From Flavobacterium psychrophilum (GTDB taxonomy: Bacteria > Bacteroidota > Bacteroidia > Flavobacteriales > Flavobacteriaceae): DNA of 6,185 bases. The stretch spans positions 7,754 to 13,938 of the forward strand of contig DYPB01000058.1 in NCBI GenBank assembly GCA_020720185.1, given 5' to 3'. A program made the position numbers and the translations under genes. Shown here in pieces: positions 1 to 6,164 of this stretch. Within the stretch, counting starts at the first letter, position 1. Each line of letters starts with the position of its first letter. The notes beneath the pieces were generated by a model. The model was not told the origin of the DNA, made no database searches, and worked only from the letters and a program-made list of their open reading frames with translations.

Positions 1-4
1 AAAA

Positions 5-1123
5 CTACCTCGGTTGCTGCTGTGTTACACAATGAATCATTCCGCCGCTTGCATATAGATTTCGAACATCAATACCAATTACTTTTCTGTTTGGATATAA
101 TCGTTGGATTGTTGCATTTGCAATTTCATCATTTGGGTCGTTATAGTTGGGTACTAAAACAACAGTGTTTGCAATATAATAATTAATATATGAGCCTTTA
201 TAACCTAATTTTTTGCCGTAATCGGTGGTTACATTGTTTTGTGTTAATGGCAATTTGATGAATTTGTAAGGTTTTTTGTTTTTGTTTTTTGCAACAAATA
301 AAATCTCAATGTCATTTTCAGGAACTTGCCAATAGTGTAAATCATCTTCTCTCATTGTAACAATTGTTGATGAATTTGCAAAACGGGCAAAACCATCAAT
401 GTGCATATCGGTAATTTCTTGACCTGCAAGTCCTTTTAGCCAAATAAAATTGGTTACACCATAATGTTTTGTGAAAATAGCCTCGGCTTGCTTTTGTGTC
501 ATTTTTGGGTTTCTATTTGGATTTAAAATAGCACTTTTGGTTGCCAATAATGTTCCGTTTCCATCAATTTCGACTGCACCGCCTTCGTTTATCATAGTTG
601 CATTCAAATCAACAACTTGAAAACCTTTGTCATTTGCAATTTTTGATGGAATAGCGTTGCAATCTTCAAATTTTGCTTTTTTGCCCCATCCGTTGAATCC
701 CCAATCTTGAATTACTAATTTACCGTTTTTATCTTTCACAAAAATAGGTCCATTGTCTCGTACCCAAAAATCGTCAGTTGGATAAATATTAAAATCAATA
801 TTATCAAAATCAACATTTGCATTTTCTAAAAGCTCTTCTATTTTTTCTTTTTCGTCATTATCGTAGGCAATTATATGAACATTTTCGCTTGTTGCCAATG
901 CTTTTGTCATTGTTACCCAAGTACTATTTAATTTATTAGAATAAGGAATTCCGTATTGAAACTCGTGTGGCCATTGCAACCAGGTACCTTCGTGTGGGCT
1001 TGATTCTTCGGGCATTGTGTATAAAATTTTGTTTGTTTTTTTGGTGTCAGTCTTATTTTTTATTTGACCCATTGAATATAATGAAAATAAAACAGCGGTA
1101 ACTAAAAATGTAATCTTTTTCAT
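5..1123 (-). CDS. exported agmatine deiminase / peptidylarginine deiminase-family protein
   Basis: A 372-residue pentein-fold hydrolase of the agmatine deiminase (PAD_porph) family, which converts agmatine to N-carbamoylputrescine and ammonia. Family landmarks are in order: MPEE...SPHEGTWLQWPH (37-53), FWVRDNGP (119-126), EGG (180-182), DMHIDGFARF (239-248) and GGMIHCVTQQQP (360-371). The expected catalytic set is present: D123, E180, H241, D243 and nucleophile C365, with W120 at the family's substrate-contact position. It differs from classical cytoplasmic AguA in having an N-terminal signal peptide: MKK, then a hydrophobic stretch at 4-18, with likely cleavage at SMG|Q20. This predicts a periplasmic or extracellular enzyme. 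The real substrate may therefore be free agmatine, a related guanidine, or peptidyl-arginine; the C-terminal domain of Porphyromonas PPAD is absent. The gene lies 22 bp after the 1146-2060 gene, so co-transcription is likely. No aguB partner is visible. The stop is TAG at 5-7, so the gene is complete. The family call is secure; the substrate is inference. Confidence 0.93.
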   Translation of the reverse strand: MKKITFLVTAVLFSLYSMGQIKNKTDTKKTNKILYTMPEESSPHEGTWLQWPHEFQYGIPYSNKLNSTWVTMTKALATSENVHIIAYDNDEKEKIEELLENANVDFDNIDFNIYPTDDFWVRDNGPIFVKDKNGKLVIQDWGFNGWGKKAKFEDCNAIPSKIANDKGFQVVDLNATMINEGGAVEIDGNGTLLATKSAILNPNRNPKMTQKQAEAIFTKHYGVTNFIWLKGLAGQEITDMHIDGFARFANSSTIVTMREDDLHYWQVPENDIEILFVAKNKNKKPYKFIKLPLTQNNVTTDYGKKLGYKGSYINYYIANTVVLVPNYNDPNDEIANATIQRLYPNRKVIGIDVRNLYASGGMIHCVTQQQPR

Positions 1124-1145
1124 AATTATTATTTTTAAATTAAAC

Positions 1146-2060
1146 TTATAACCGAATCAAAGGCAATGTAGAGCATCTTAAAAGCCCTTCTTGTTTTGAA
1201 ATTTCTGCATATGGAATTTCTTCGACTGTAAAATCATTTTCTCGTAACCAATTATTTAATCTCGTAAAGTTTTTTTCAGATACCACAATATTTTCATCAA
1301 TAGAAAATAGATTTGAATTCATATTATACATTTCATCTCTTGTAATATGAAAAAGGTTTTCTTTTCCAAAAAGATGAATTAAAAACATATAATCTGCTTC
1401 TTCTCTGAATCCGCTTTTATAAATAATTCCTTTATTTTTGCCTACTGGCTGAAAACAACAATCCAAATGAAGGGCATTATCTCGGGCTTCTATTTTTGAT
1501 TTTACAAGGTCGAATTCTTTTACAATTTTATTCGGAAATAAATTTCTAATGTATTCAACACCAAGCATATTAGTTCGTGCGGTTATGTAATCTTTATAAT
1601 CAGAGCCTTTGTAAGTTCCAATAAAAATATAGTCGTTGTATAGCATTACATCGCCACCTTCAATATGAACTTCGACTGGTGGACGAACCACTTTTTTTGA
1701 ATCTATCTGCTTGATAATGTATTGAATAGCATCTATTTCTTTTTCTCGGTCGGGTAAAATATTGGCTATAATAAAGGTATCTTCTATAACAAAACCTATA
1801 TCTCTTGTAAAAATTTGATTGTAGTTTTCTATCATTTCTGGTCGAAATACCTGCACCTCATATTTCTGAAAAACTTGATTAAAAGCTTCCATTTCATTAA
1901 CCATATCTGCCTCTATCGGATAAGTTCCTGCAATAATGTATTCTAATGATTTTGGATCATAGGCTTCTTCGATTGTTGGTGTCGGTCCATTACTTATTGC
2001 TGTTCCTAACACAACTGCTTGTAATTTTGAGGTTTCGTTTTTAAGATTTAACGGTATCAT
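1146..2060 (-). CDS. DDAH / arginine deiminase-type amidinotransferase-family protein
   Basis: A 304-residue cytoplasmic member of the guanidino-modifying (pentein) superfamily that contains glycine amidinotransferase, arginine deiminase and dimethylarginine dimethylaminohydrolase. No signal peptide or membrane segment is seen. Motifs in order: NYNQIFTRDIGFVI (79-92), HIEGGDVML (132-140), ALHLDCCF (196-203) and the C-terminal GLLRCSTLPLIR (292-303). The likely catalytic triad is D137 (or E134), H198 and C296; D87 and D200 are probable guanidine contacts. Length and full-length collinearity match a well conserved Bacteroidota group usually named only as arginine deiminase or DDAH family, whose substrate I do not know to be established. 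It is not CtlX-like, because the typical CtlX N-terminus is missing. It starts 53 bp after the SpmAB-like gene and ends 22 bp before the exported deiminase gene, so it is probably in their operon. The activity could be hydrolysis of arginine, methylarginine or another guanidino acid, or amidino transfer; sequence alone does not decide. Confidence 0.9.
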   Translation of the reverse strand: MIPLNLKNETSKLQAVVLGTAISNGPTPTIEEAYDPKSLEYIIAGTYPIEADMVNEMEAFNQVFQKYEVQVFRPEMIENYNQIFTRDIGFVIEDTFIIANILPDREKEIDAIQYIIKQIDSKKVVRPPVEVHIEGGDVMLYNDYIFIGTYKGSDYKDYITARTNMLGVEYIRNLFPNKIVKEFDLVKSKIEARDNALHLDCCFQPVGKNKGIIYKSGFREEADYMFLIHLFGKENLFHITRDEMYNMNSNLFSIDENIVVSEKNFTRLNNWLRENDFTVEEIPYAEISKQEGLLRCSTLPLIRL

Positions 2061-2113
2061 TTTTTTTATTTTTTCTAATCATTAAGATATGTCAAAGCGT
2101 TTAAAACATCTTT

Positions 2114-3556
2114 CTATTTAAAAAACCAACTTGCTACTAAAATTGCAGTTATAACACACACTAAATCAACAAGTAACATTGTGCCTAATGTGTATCGGGT
2201 GTTTTTAATTTTGATAGATCCAAAATAAACTGCTATAACATAGAAAGTGCTTTCGGCACTGCATTGAAAAATGGCTGATAATCGGGCTGTGAACGAATCG
2301 ACACCATAATTGGTCATGGCATCTAACAAAAACCCACGAGAACCTGCCGAACTAAATGGTCGCAAAATGGCTACTGGTAATGAATTGATTATGTCTTGAC
2401 TCACGCCAATATTAGAAAAAACAAGCGAAACGCCGTTAGTAATCATTTCGAATAATCCGCTGTTTCTAAAAAATGAAATAGCAACCAACATTCCCATTAC
2501 ATAAGGAAAAATGGTTACGCCTGTATTCAATCCGTTTCTTGCTCCTGTTACAAATGCGTCGAAAACCGTAGTGTTAATTTCAATAAATTTCTTTTCGTTG
2601 ATAAAAGAATAAGTTAAGGTAAATCCAATAATTGCAACCAGCATTAATCCAGATAAATTGTTGGTAAAAAAGTTTTTGCCAATTAAATCTAAACTACTGA
2701 TATAGAACAACAAACCTGCAATAGCGGCTAATATTGTAGTTAATGCAATTATTAACGATGCGGATTTGAAATTTATTTTTTGACGAATACCAACAATTAA
2801 AAATGCTGCAATTGTACCTATAAACGAGGTAATAATACAAGGCAACATCACATCGGCGGGATTAGTGGCATTTGCAGCAGCACGATAACCAATTATTGAG
2901 GTTGGGATTAGTGTTAAACCCGCTGCGTGCAAACACATAAACATAATTTGAGCATCAGAAGCTTTGTCTTTTTCGGGATTAATTTCTTGCAAGGTTTCCA
3001 TTGCTTTGAGTCCAAATGGTGTGGCGGCAGAATCCAATCCGAGGAAATTTGCTGCAAAATTTAAAGTCATATATGATATTGACGGATGGTTTTGTGGCAC
3101 ACTTGGAAATATTTTTGTGAAAACTGGACTTAGTTTTTTTGCTAATTTTTCTGATGCTCCAGAGTCTATCAATAATTGCATAATACCACAAAAGAAAGCT
3201 AAATAAGCAATTAACGGAATAATCAAATCCATCAAACTGTTCTTACAAGTTGGTAGTAATCCATCGGCTTTTTGTGTGCCAGAATATATTTTAATGGTTT
3301 TGTTTTTAAATACATAAGTTGTATCAGCATTTAGCGTATCGTTATTAATAATCAGTGTTTTATCTTTTGCTTTAACAATACTGTCGCTGATATATTTTGG
3401 TAATTGATTCAAATATTTTTCCGAAACCAAAATAGGTTCTTCTTTTTTTCCATTCAAAACATAATCAATCGAATAGGTGCTACCTACAAATAAACTGATT
3501 ACTACAAATGCAATAGATGCAATGAAAATTGTGAGCCAAAATCTTGATAATACCAT
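2114..3556 (-). CDS. SpmA-SpmB fusion, nucleoside recognition (Gate) domain membrane protein
   Basis: A 480-residue inner-membrane protein that joins SpmA-like and SpmB-like halves, each a Gate/nucleoside-recognition domain. The SpmA half shows NFAANFLGLDSAATPFGLKAM (166-186) followed by LHAAGLTLIPTSIIGYR (209-225). The SpmB half shows GARNGLNTGVTIFPYVMGML (338-357), FRNSGLF (363-369) and LPVAILRPFSSAGSRGFLLD (393-412). Hydrophobic segments lie at about 6-26, 110-130, 160-178, 205-222, 237-256, 266-287, 301-317, 345-362, 392-410, 436-447 and 456-478. Between the first two there is a polar insert of about 75 residues (30-105), probably periplasmic. SpmA and SpmB are known from Bacillus spore core dehydration; the fusion is common in non-sporulating Bacteroidota, where its role is unknown and a carrier or channel is suspected. 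It begins only 11 bp after the toxin gene and precedes two guanidino-enzyme genes, so transport of a guanidino compound or nucleoside is possible but not shown. Confidence 0.9.
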   Translation of the reverse strand: MVLSRFWLTIFIASIAFVVISLFVGSTYSIDYVLNGKKEEPILVSEKYLNQLPKYISDSIVKAKDKTLIINNDTLNADTTYVFKNKTIKIYSGTQKADGLLPTCKNSLMDLIIPLIAYLAFFCGIMQLLIDSGASEKLAKKLSPVFTKIFPSVPQNHPSISYMTLNFAANFLGLDSAATPFGLKAMETLQEINPEKDKASDAQIMFMCLHAAGLTLIPTSIIGYRAAANATNPADVMLPCIITSFIGTIAAFLIVGIRQKINFKSASLIIALTTILAAIAGLLFYISSLDLIGKNFFTNNLSGLMLVAIIGFTLTYSFINEKKFIEINTTVFDAFVTGARNGLNTGVTIFPYVMGMLVAISFFRNSGLFEMITNGVSLVFSNIGVSQDIINSLPVAILRPFSSAGSRGFLLDAMTNYGVDSFTARLSAIFQCSAESTFYVIAVYFGSIKIKNTRYTLGTMLLVDLVCVITAILVASWFFK

Positions 3557-3567
3557 AAGAGGGTTAA

Positions 3568-3834
3568 TTAATTACTTTTCGTAGGGTTGTGAGTTGAGTT
3601 GAAAATTCTAATAACAAATATTTGATTGTCAATAAATTGATATAAAATTTTATAATTATTAATGATAATTCTTCTGCAATCATTTCTATATTCGTCAAAT
3701 TGAAATTGCTCGGGAAAAATAAGTGTTTTTGGACTATTTATAAGTTTTGATAATGTGTTTTCTGAGATATAATTAGAGATGTTTTTAAGGTCTTTTTTAG
3801 CCGTTTCTGTCCAAAAAACATTAAAATTATTCAT
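3568..3834 (-). CDS. RelE/ParE-family toxin of a type II toxin-antitoxin pair, short variant
   Basis: An 88-residue protein with the outline of a RelE/ParE-fold toxin: FWTETAKKDLKNISNYI (7-23, first helix), FPEQFQFDEYR (40-50), then the strands RRIIINNYKILYQFIDN (54-70) and QIFVIRIF (71-78), and a tail HNPTK (82-86). These toxins act on ribosome-bound mRNA (RelE type) or on gyrase (ParE type); the sequence does not tell which. Two oddities stand out. The segment between the first helix and the FPEQ motif is shorter than in relatives I recall, by perhaps six to eight residues, which would shorten the second helix. The tail, often DTRQNP in Bacteroidota relatives, reads NSTHNP here, so the usual Arg is Thr81. 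It could be an active divergent toxin or a weakened one. Its start codon lies inside the end of the antitoxin gene (8-bp overlap), which suggests translational coupling, and it ends 11 bp before the SpmAB-like gene. Confidence 0.82.
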   Translation of the reverse strand: MNNFNVFWTETAKKDLKNISNYISENTLSKLINSPKTLIFPEQFQFDEYRNDCRRIIINNYKILYQFIDNQIFVIRIFNSTHNPTKSN

Positions 3835-4078
3835 TTTTCCAAGATTTAATTTCGTTTAATAAATCATGGTGAGATATAATATTGTTTTTTTTTATATCAT
3901 CTAATCCTTTTTCTATCTCAATTTCATAATCCTTCTTATTTAATGATTTTCCATCAACCGTATATCCAATTATTTGGTTTGAATAATTATCAAAAACGGA
4001 AGAAACAATTGTAAGTAACTGTTCATCAGCATTATCCAACTGTCTTTGGATTTTTGTTTTCAATTCTAAAAGTCTCAT
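3827..4078 (-). CDS. antitoxin of the RelE/ParE-type pair
   Basis: An 83-residue acidic/lysine-rich protein directly upstream of, and overlapping, the toxin gene, in the usual antitoxin-first order. The second half carries the pattern GYTVDGKSLNKKDYEIEIEK (38-57) followed by ISHHDLLNEIKSW (68-80). This matches a widespread Bacteroidota antitoxin family with a short N-terminal helical part (about 3-31) and a C-terminal region expected to wrap the toxin. I see no clear helix-turn-helix or ribbon-helix-helix signature, so whether it represses its own promoter is open. A candidate promoter with a near-consensus -7 element lies in the 23-bp gap before it and extends into the end of the exonuclease gene. 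The role as antitoxin rests on the partner, the order, the overlap and the family pattern. Confidence 0.82.
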   Translation of the reverse strand: MRLLELKTKIQRQLDNADEQLLTIVSSVFDNYSNQIIGYTVDGKSLNKKDYEIEIEKGLDDIKKNNIISHHDLLNEIKSWKNE

Positions 4079-4094
4079 AAAGTAATTTTTTTTA

Positions 4095-4127
4095 CAAATA
4101 TTTAAACATGAATAATCTCATCCTCAA
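4095..4127 (-). promoter_or_regulatory. candidate promoter of the toxin-antitoxin pair
   Basis: On the minus strand, TTG (4125-4127) is followed after 22 bp by AATATTTG (4095-4102), which misses the TAnnTTTG consensus only in its first base. It overlaps the last codons and stop of the exonuclease gene and would start transcription about ten bases before the antitoxin ATG. An internal promoter here would let the toxin-antitoxin pair, and perhaps the three genes after it, be transcribed separately from the exonuclease. Confidence 0.3.
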
Positions 4128-4815
4128 TCAAAATCTCGTCTCGCCGAAGGCGTAAAAATATTTGAGCCACAGCAATAGTGTCTTTTTCACAATAAGTAAC
4201 AATTCTATCAATGTCTTTTTGTTTATAAAAAACTTCTGCCACTTGGCTGCCATCTATATCTTCTTTTGGTGATGGAATTTCCAACACCTTACACATTAAT
4301 TTGAGCGATGTAAAATGCTTATAATCTCCAAATTTCCATAATTCTAAAGTGTCCAAATGCGGAATCTCCCAAGGTTTTTTTCCAAATAAATTGAGTTTAT
4401 TTGGAATACTTATATTATTGATAATCATTCGTCTGGCTATAAACGGAAAGTCAAATTCTTTTGCATTATGACCACATAAAAGATGTTGTGGTTGGTTGTA
4501 ATGATTGTTTAAAAGGTTTGAAAAATCGGTTAAAATTTTAACCTCATCTCCAAAAAAACTAGTAACTCTAAAGTTTCTAATATCGCCTTTTATAATAAAA
4601 TAACCCACCGAAATACAAATTATTTTACCAAATTCGGCCCAAATCCCTGCTCGGTCATAAAACTCTTCGGCAGTAAATTCGTCTTTCCGTTGATATTGTG
4701 TTTTATGTTCAAATAAATATTTCATTTCTTCGCCCAAATTATTAAAACTTTCAACCTCCGGAACGGTTTCTATATCAAGAAATAAAATGTTTTCGAGAGC
4801 AATTTTTTCTATCAT
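4102..4815 (-). CDS. 3'-5' exonuclease, DnaQ-like fold (PolB-like exonuclease, DNA_pol_B_exo2 type)
   Basis: A 237-residue stand-alone DEDDy-type 3'-5' exonuclease related to the proofreading domain of family B DNA polymerases. Exo I is ILFLDIETVPE (10-20) with metal ligands D14 and E16. Exo II is LLCGHNAKEFDFPFIARR (112-129) with D122. Exo III is VTYCEKDT (206-213), giving the YxxxD form with Y208 and D212. HLDTLELWKFGD (153-164) is also typical of the family. There is no polymerase domain, and the length is normal for the Bacteroidota group. The expected activity is metal-dependent 3'-5' trimming of DNA or RNA; the physiological substrate is not known to me. The start is the ATG at 4813-4815, with no upstream in-frame alternative of note. 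A consensus -7 element at 4910-4917 would give a leader of roughly 90 nt containing a hairpin. The gene ends 23 bp before the antitoxin gene, so read-through into the downstream genes is plausible. Confidence 0.92.
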   Translation of the reverse strand: MIEKIALENILFLDIETVPEVESFNNLGEEMKYLFEHKTQYQRKDEFTAEEFYDRAGIWAEFGKIICISVGYFIIKGDIRNFRVTSFFGDEVKILTDFSNLLNNHYNQPQHLLCGHNAKEFDFPFIARRMIINNISIPNKLNLFGKKPWEIPHLDTLELWKFGDYKHFTSLKLMCKVLEIPSPKEDIDGSQVAEVFYKQKDIDRIVTYCEKDTIAVAQIFLRLRRDEILIEDEIIHV

Positions 4816-4864
4816 TTTTGGTAGATTTTTTAGCTTTATTCTAATTTTATAATTTCTATTTTTA

Positions 4865-4896
4865 ATAAACCTTAATTGCTAATTATAGGAGTTTAT
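4865..4896 (-). other. AU-rich bulged hairpin in the exonuclease leader
   Basis: On the minus strand ATAAA, CCT and TAATT pair with AATTA, AGG and TTTAT around an AGC loop: 13 base pairs interrupted by a two-base and a one-base bulge on the 5' side. It lies between the -7 element at 4910-4917 and the exonuclease start at 4815. No T run follows on the minus strand, so it is not a terminator for rpiB. It may be a leader structure or may be chance in AT-rich DNA. Confidence 0.35.
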
Positions 4897-4909
4897 AAAA
4901 TATTTTTTA

Positions 4910-4917
4910 CAAATATA
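4910..4917 (-). promoter_or_regulatory. candidate -7 promoter element for the exonuclease gene and possibly the genes below it
   Basis: The minus strand reads TATATTTG, a full match to TAnnTTTG, in the otherwise empty gap between rpiB and the exonuclease gene. I see no TTG at the expected -33 position, so this is only half a promoter. It would give a leader of roughly 90 nt before the ATG at 4813-4815, containing the hairpin at 4865-4896. Confidence 0.42.
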
Positions 4918-4969
4918 ATGAAAATAAAATTACATTCTAAAATTCGATAATTGCACTTACTAATCAAAT

Positions 4970-5398
4970 TTAACAAGATATTTTATCAACCCTATTTTGA
5001 TGTCTTCCACCTTCAAAATTAGTTTCTAAAAACGCTTCAACCATCTCAACTGCCTGATTTATAGCGGTAAATCGTGCAGGAATACTAATAACATTTGCAT
5101 CGTTATGTTGTCGGGCTAAAACAGCAATTTCTTTTGACCAACAGAGTGCTGCACGAATTTTTTGGTGTTTATTTACCGTCATATTTATACCATTTCCGCT
5201 ACCACAAATTGTAATTCCAAAATCTGCTATTTGATTTTCAATATCGTGTGCAACTTTGTGTGCAAAATCTGGATAATCTACACTCAAAATTTCATCGGTT
5301 CCGTGATTGATTACTTCGTGGTTTTTTGATTTTAAAAAATCAATTATTGCATTTTTATATTCGGTACCTGCGTGGTCGTTTCCTATAGAGATTTTCAT
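4970..5398 (-). CDS. rpiB: ribose-5-phosphate isomerase B
   Basis: A 142-residue cytoplasmic enzyme of the RpiB/LacA/LacB family. It interconverts ribose 5-phosphate and ribulose 5-phosphate in the non-oxidative pentose phosphate pathway, and some members also act on allose 6-phosphate. The sequence is collinear with E. coli RpiB: GNDHAG (6-11, D8 and H9), DYPDFA (41-46), the active-site loop ICGSGNGINM (64-73) with catalytic base C65, RQHNDAN (96-102) with ring-opening H98, and EGGRHQNRV (129-137) with phosphate-binding R132 and R136. Residue 67 is Ser where E. coli has Thr, a conservative change. The length is normal for the family and all key residues are present, so it should be active. 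The gene stands alone between two gaps of about 155 bp. A 29-bp perfect inverted repeat ends 29 bp upstream of its start codon, and I found no convincing consensus promoter of its own. Confidence 0.96.
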   Translation of the reverse strand: MKISIGNDHAGTEYKNAIIDFLKSKNHEVINHGTDEILSVDYPDFAHKVAHDIENQIADFGITICGSGNGINMTVNKHQKIRAALCWSKEIAVLARQHNDANVISIPARFTAINQAVEMVEAFLETNFEGGRHQNRVDKISC

Positions 5399-5427
5399 GT
5401 TTTTAGATTTAGTTTTTACAAAAAGTG

Positions 5428-5520
5428 TTTTTCAACATTAAGAAGTTAAGTAAATTTAGAACATTGGGAGTAAAAACTTAATGAAATCCTTAATTTACTT
5501 AACTTCTTAATGTTGAAAAA
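5428..5520. repeat. perfect 29-bp inverted repeat with 35-nt centre (palindromic element)
   Basis: The left arm (5428-5456, beginning TTTTTCAACATTAAG) and the right arm (5492-5520, ending CTTAATGTTGAAAAA) are exact reverse complements over 29 bp, separated by 35 nt (5457-5491). Two more pairs (5458-5490 and 5459-5489) follow after one mismatch. The word CTTAATG recurs at 5477-5483 in the centre and at 5506-5512 in the right arm. On both strands the T run comes before the stem and the A run after it, so this is not an ordinary intrinsic terminator. No coding sequence is present. It could be a dispersed palindromic (MITE- or REP-like) element, or a large RNA hairpin in the leader of rpiB if transcription enters from the Uma2 gene. 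Confidence 0.9.
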
Positions 5521-5558
5521 AAATAAAGGGAATTATTTTAAAAATTTAAAAAATGTTT

Positions 5559-6149
5559 TTAATTTTCATAAAAAACCTCATTTACTTCAATTTTCATATC
5601 AGGAAATAACGGACTATTTAAAATTTCCCCTTCTGTAAATGGCTTTAAACCAATGTATTTGTCGTTTTGTAAAGTATAAACAAACACTATTTTATCAACT
5701 GGATGCACTATCCAATATTCTTTTACACCTGCCTCTTCATATAAATTAAATTTTGTATCTAAATCGTGTTTTGAATTTTGAAGTGATAAAATTTCGATTA
5801 CCAAATCTGGTGCACCATTACATCCTTGATCGTCTAATTTGTTTTGATCACAAATTACACATAAATCAGGTTGTACCACTGTGGTGTCTTTCTTTTTTGA
5901 TTTTATTGGAAGTCGCACATCAAACGGTGCGGCATAAAAACCACAATTTTTATTTCTAAAATATTGATGCAAGTATGCATTCATATTTGAAGAAATTTTT
6001 TGATGAAAACGATTGGGTGCTGGAGTCATTTTCATTATAAAACCTTTAATAAGTTCTACTCGCTCTTGAAATTGCCATAACAAATAATCGGTATAAGTAT
6101 ATTGCTTGGTTAAATCGAGATCTAAAAAATTGGTTACTACTGCTGCCAT
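5559..6149 (-). CDS. Uma2-family (DUF820) PD-(D/E)XK nuclease-like protein
   Basis: A 196-residue protein of the Uma2 family, which has a restriction-endonuclease-like PD-(D/E)XK fold. Its biological role is not established; members are often multicopy. Seen in order, numbering from the start used here: a TYTDYLLWQF segment (17-26), ERVELIKG (29-36), TPAPNRFHQ (42-50, H49), VVQPDLCVICD (91-101, D95), GAPDLVIEILS (112-122, D115 and E119), the helix DLDTKFNLYEEAGVKEYW (129-146, K133), and VFVYTL (155-160). The likely metal-binding and catalytic set is D95 or D115, E119, and a Lys or Gln nearby. An ATG six codons further upstream (6165-6167) is in frame, but it lies inside the -7 promoter element at 6165-6172. 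The ATG at 6147-6149 is preferred, giving MAAVV..., which resembles the typical start of the family. Transcription downstream runs into the palindromic repeat; no intrinsic terminator is seen. Confidence 0.9.
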   Translation of the reverse strand: MAAVVTNFLDLDLTKQYTYTDYLLWQFQERVELIKGFIMKMTPAPNRFHQKISSNMNAYLHQYFRNKNCGFYAAPFDVRLPIKSKKKDTTVVQPDLCVICDQNKLDDQGCNGAPDLVIEILSLQNSKHDLDTKFNLYEEAGVKEYWIVHPVDKIVFVYTLQNDKYIGLKPFTEGEILNSPLFPDMKIEVNEVFYEN

Positions 6150-6164
6150 AATAATTACTTTATA

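Noticed and set aside
2061..2113. Possible hairpin or promoter in the 53-bp gap between the SpmAB-like gene and the DDAH-type gene
   Set aside because: Only a weak, interrupted pairing (GATGT with ACATATC) and a poor TAnnTTTG match (ACGCTTTG) are present, so I do not call either.
2979..3191. Minus-strand open frame of about 70 codons in another frame
   Set aside because: It is nested in the SpmAB-like gene, whose frame carries strong family motifs across the same stretch.
2964..3206. Plus-strand open frame of about 80 codons
   Set aside because: It lies wholly inside the SpmAB-like gene on the opposite strand, and its peptide has no recognisable family features.
4865..4900. Hairpin after rpiB as its terminator
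   Set aside because: No T run follows the stem on the minus strand, and a consensus -7 element lies between rpiB and the hairpin.
5419..5426. Possible -7 element for rpiB (minus strand ACTTTTTG)
   Set aside because: It mismatches the consensus at both of the first two bases, and no TTG lies at the proper -33 spacing.
5428..5520. Reading the long inverted repeat as a bidirectional rho-independent terminator
   Set aside because: On both strands the T run is before the stem and the A run after it, the stem is AT-rich, and the loop is 35 nt, none of which fits an intrinsic terminator.
5753..5959. Plus-strand open frame of about 68 codons
   Set aside because: It is antisense to the conserved core of the Uma2-family gene, and no independent coding signal is seen.
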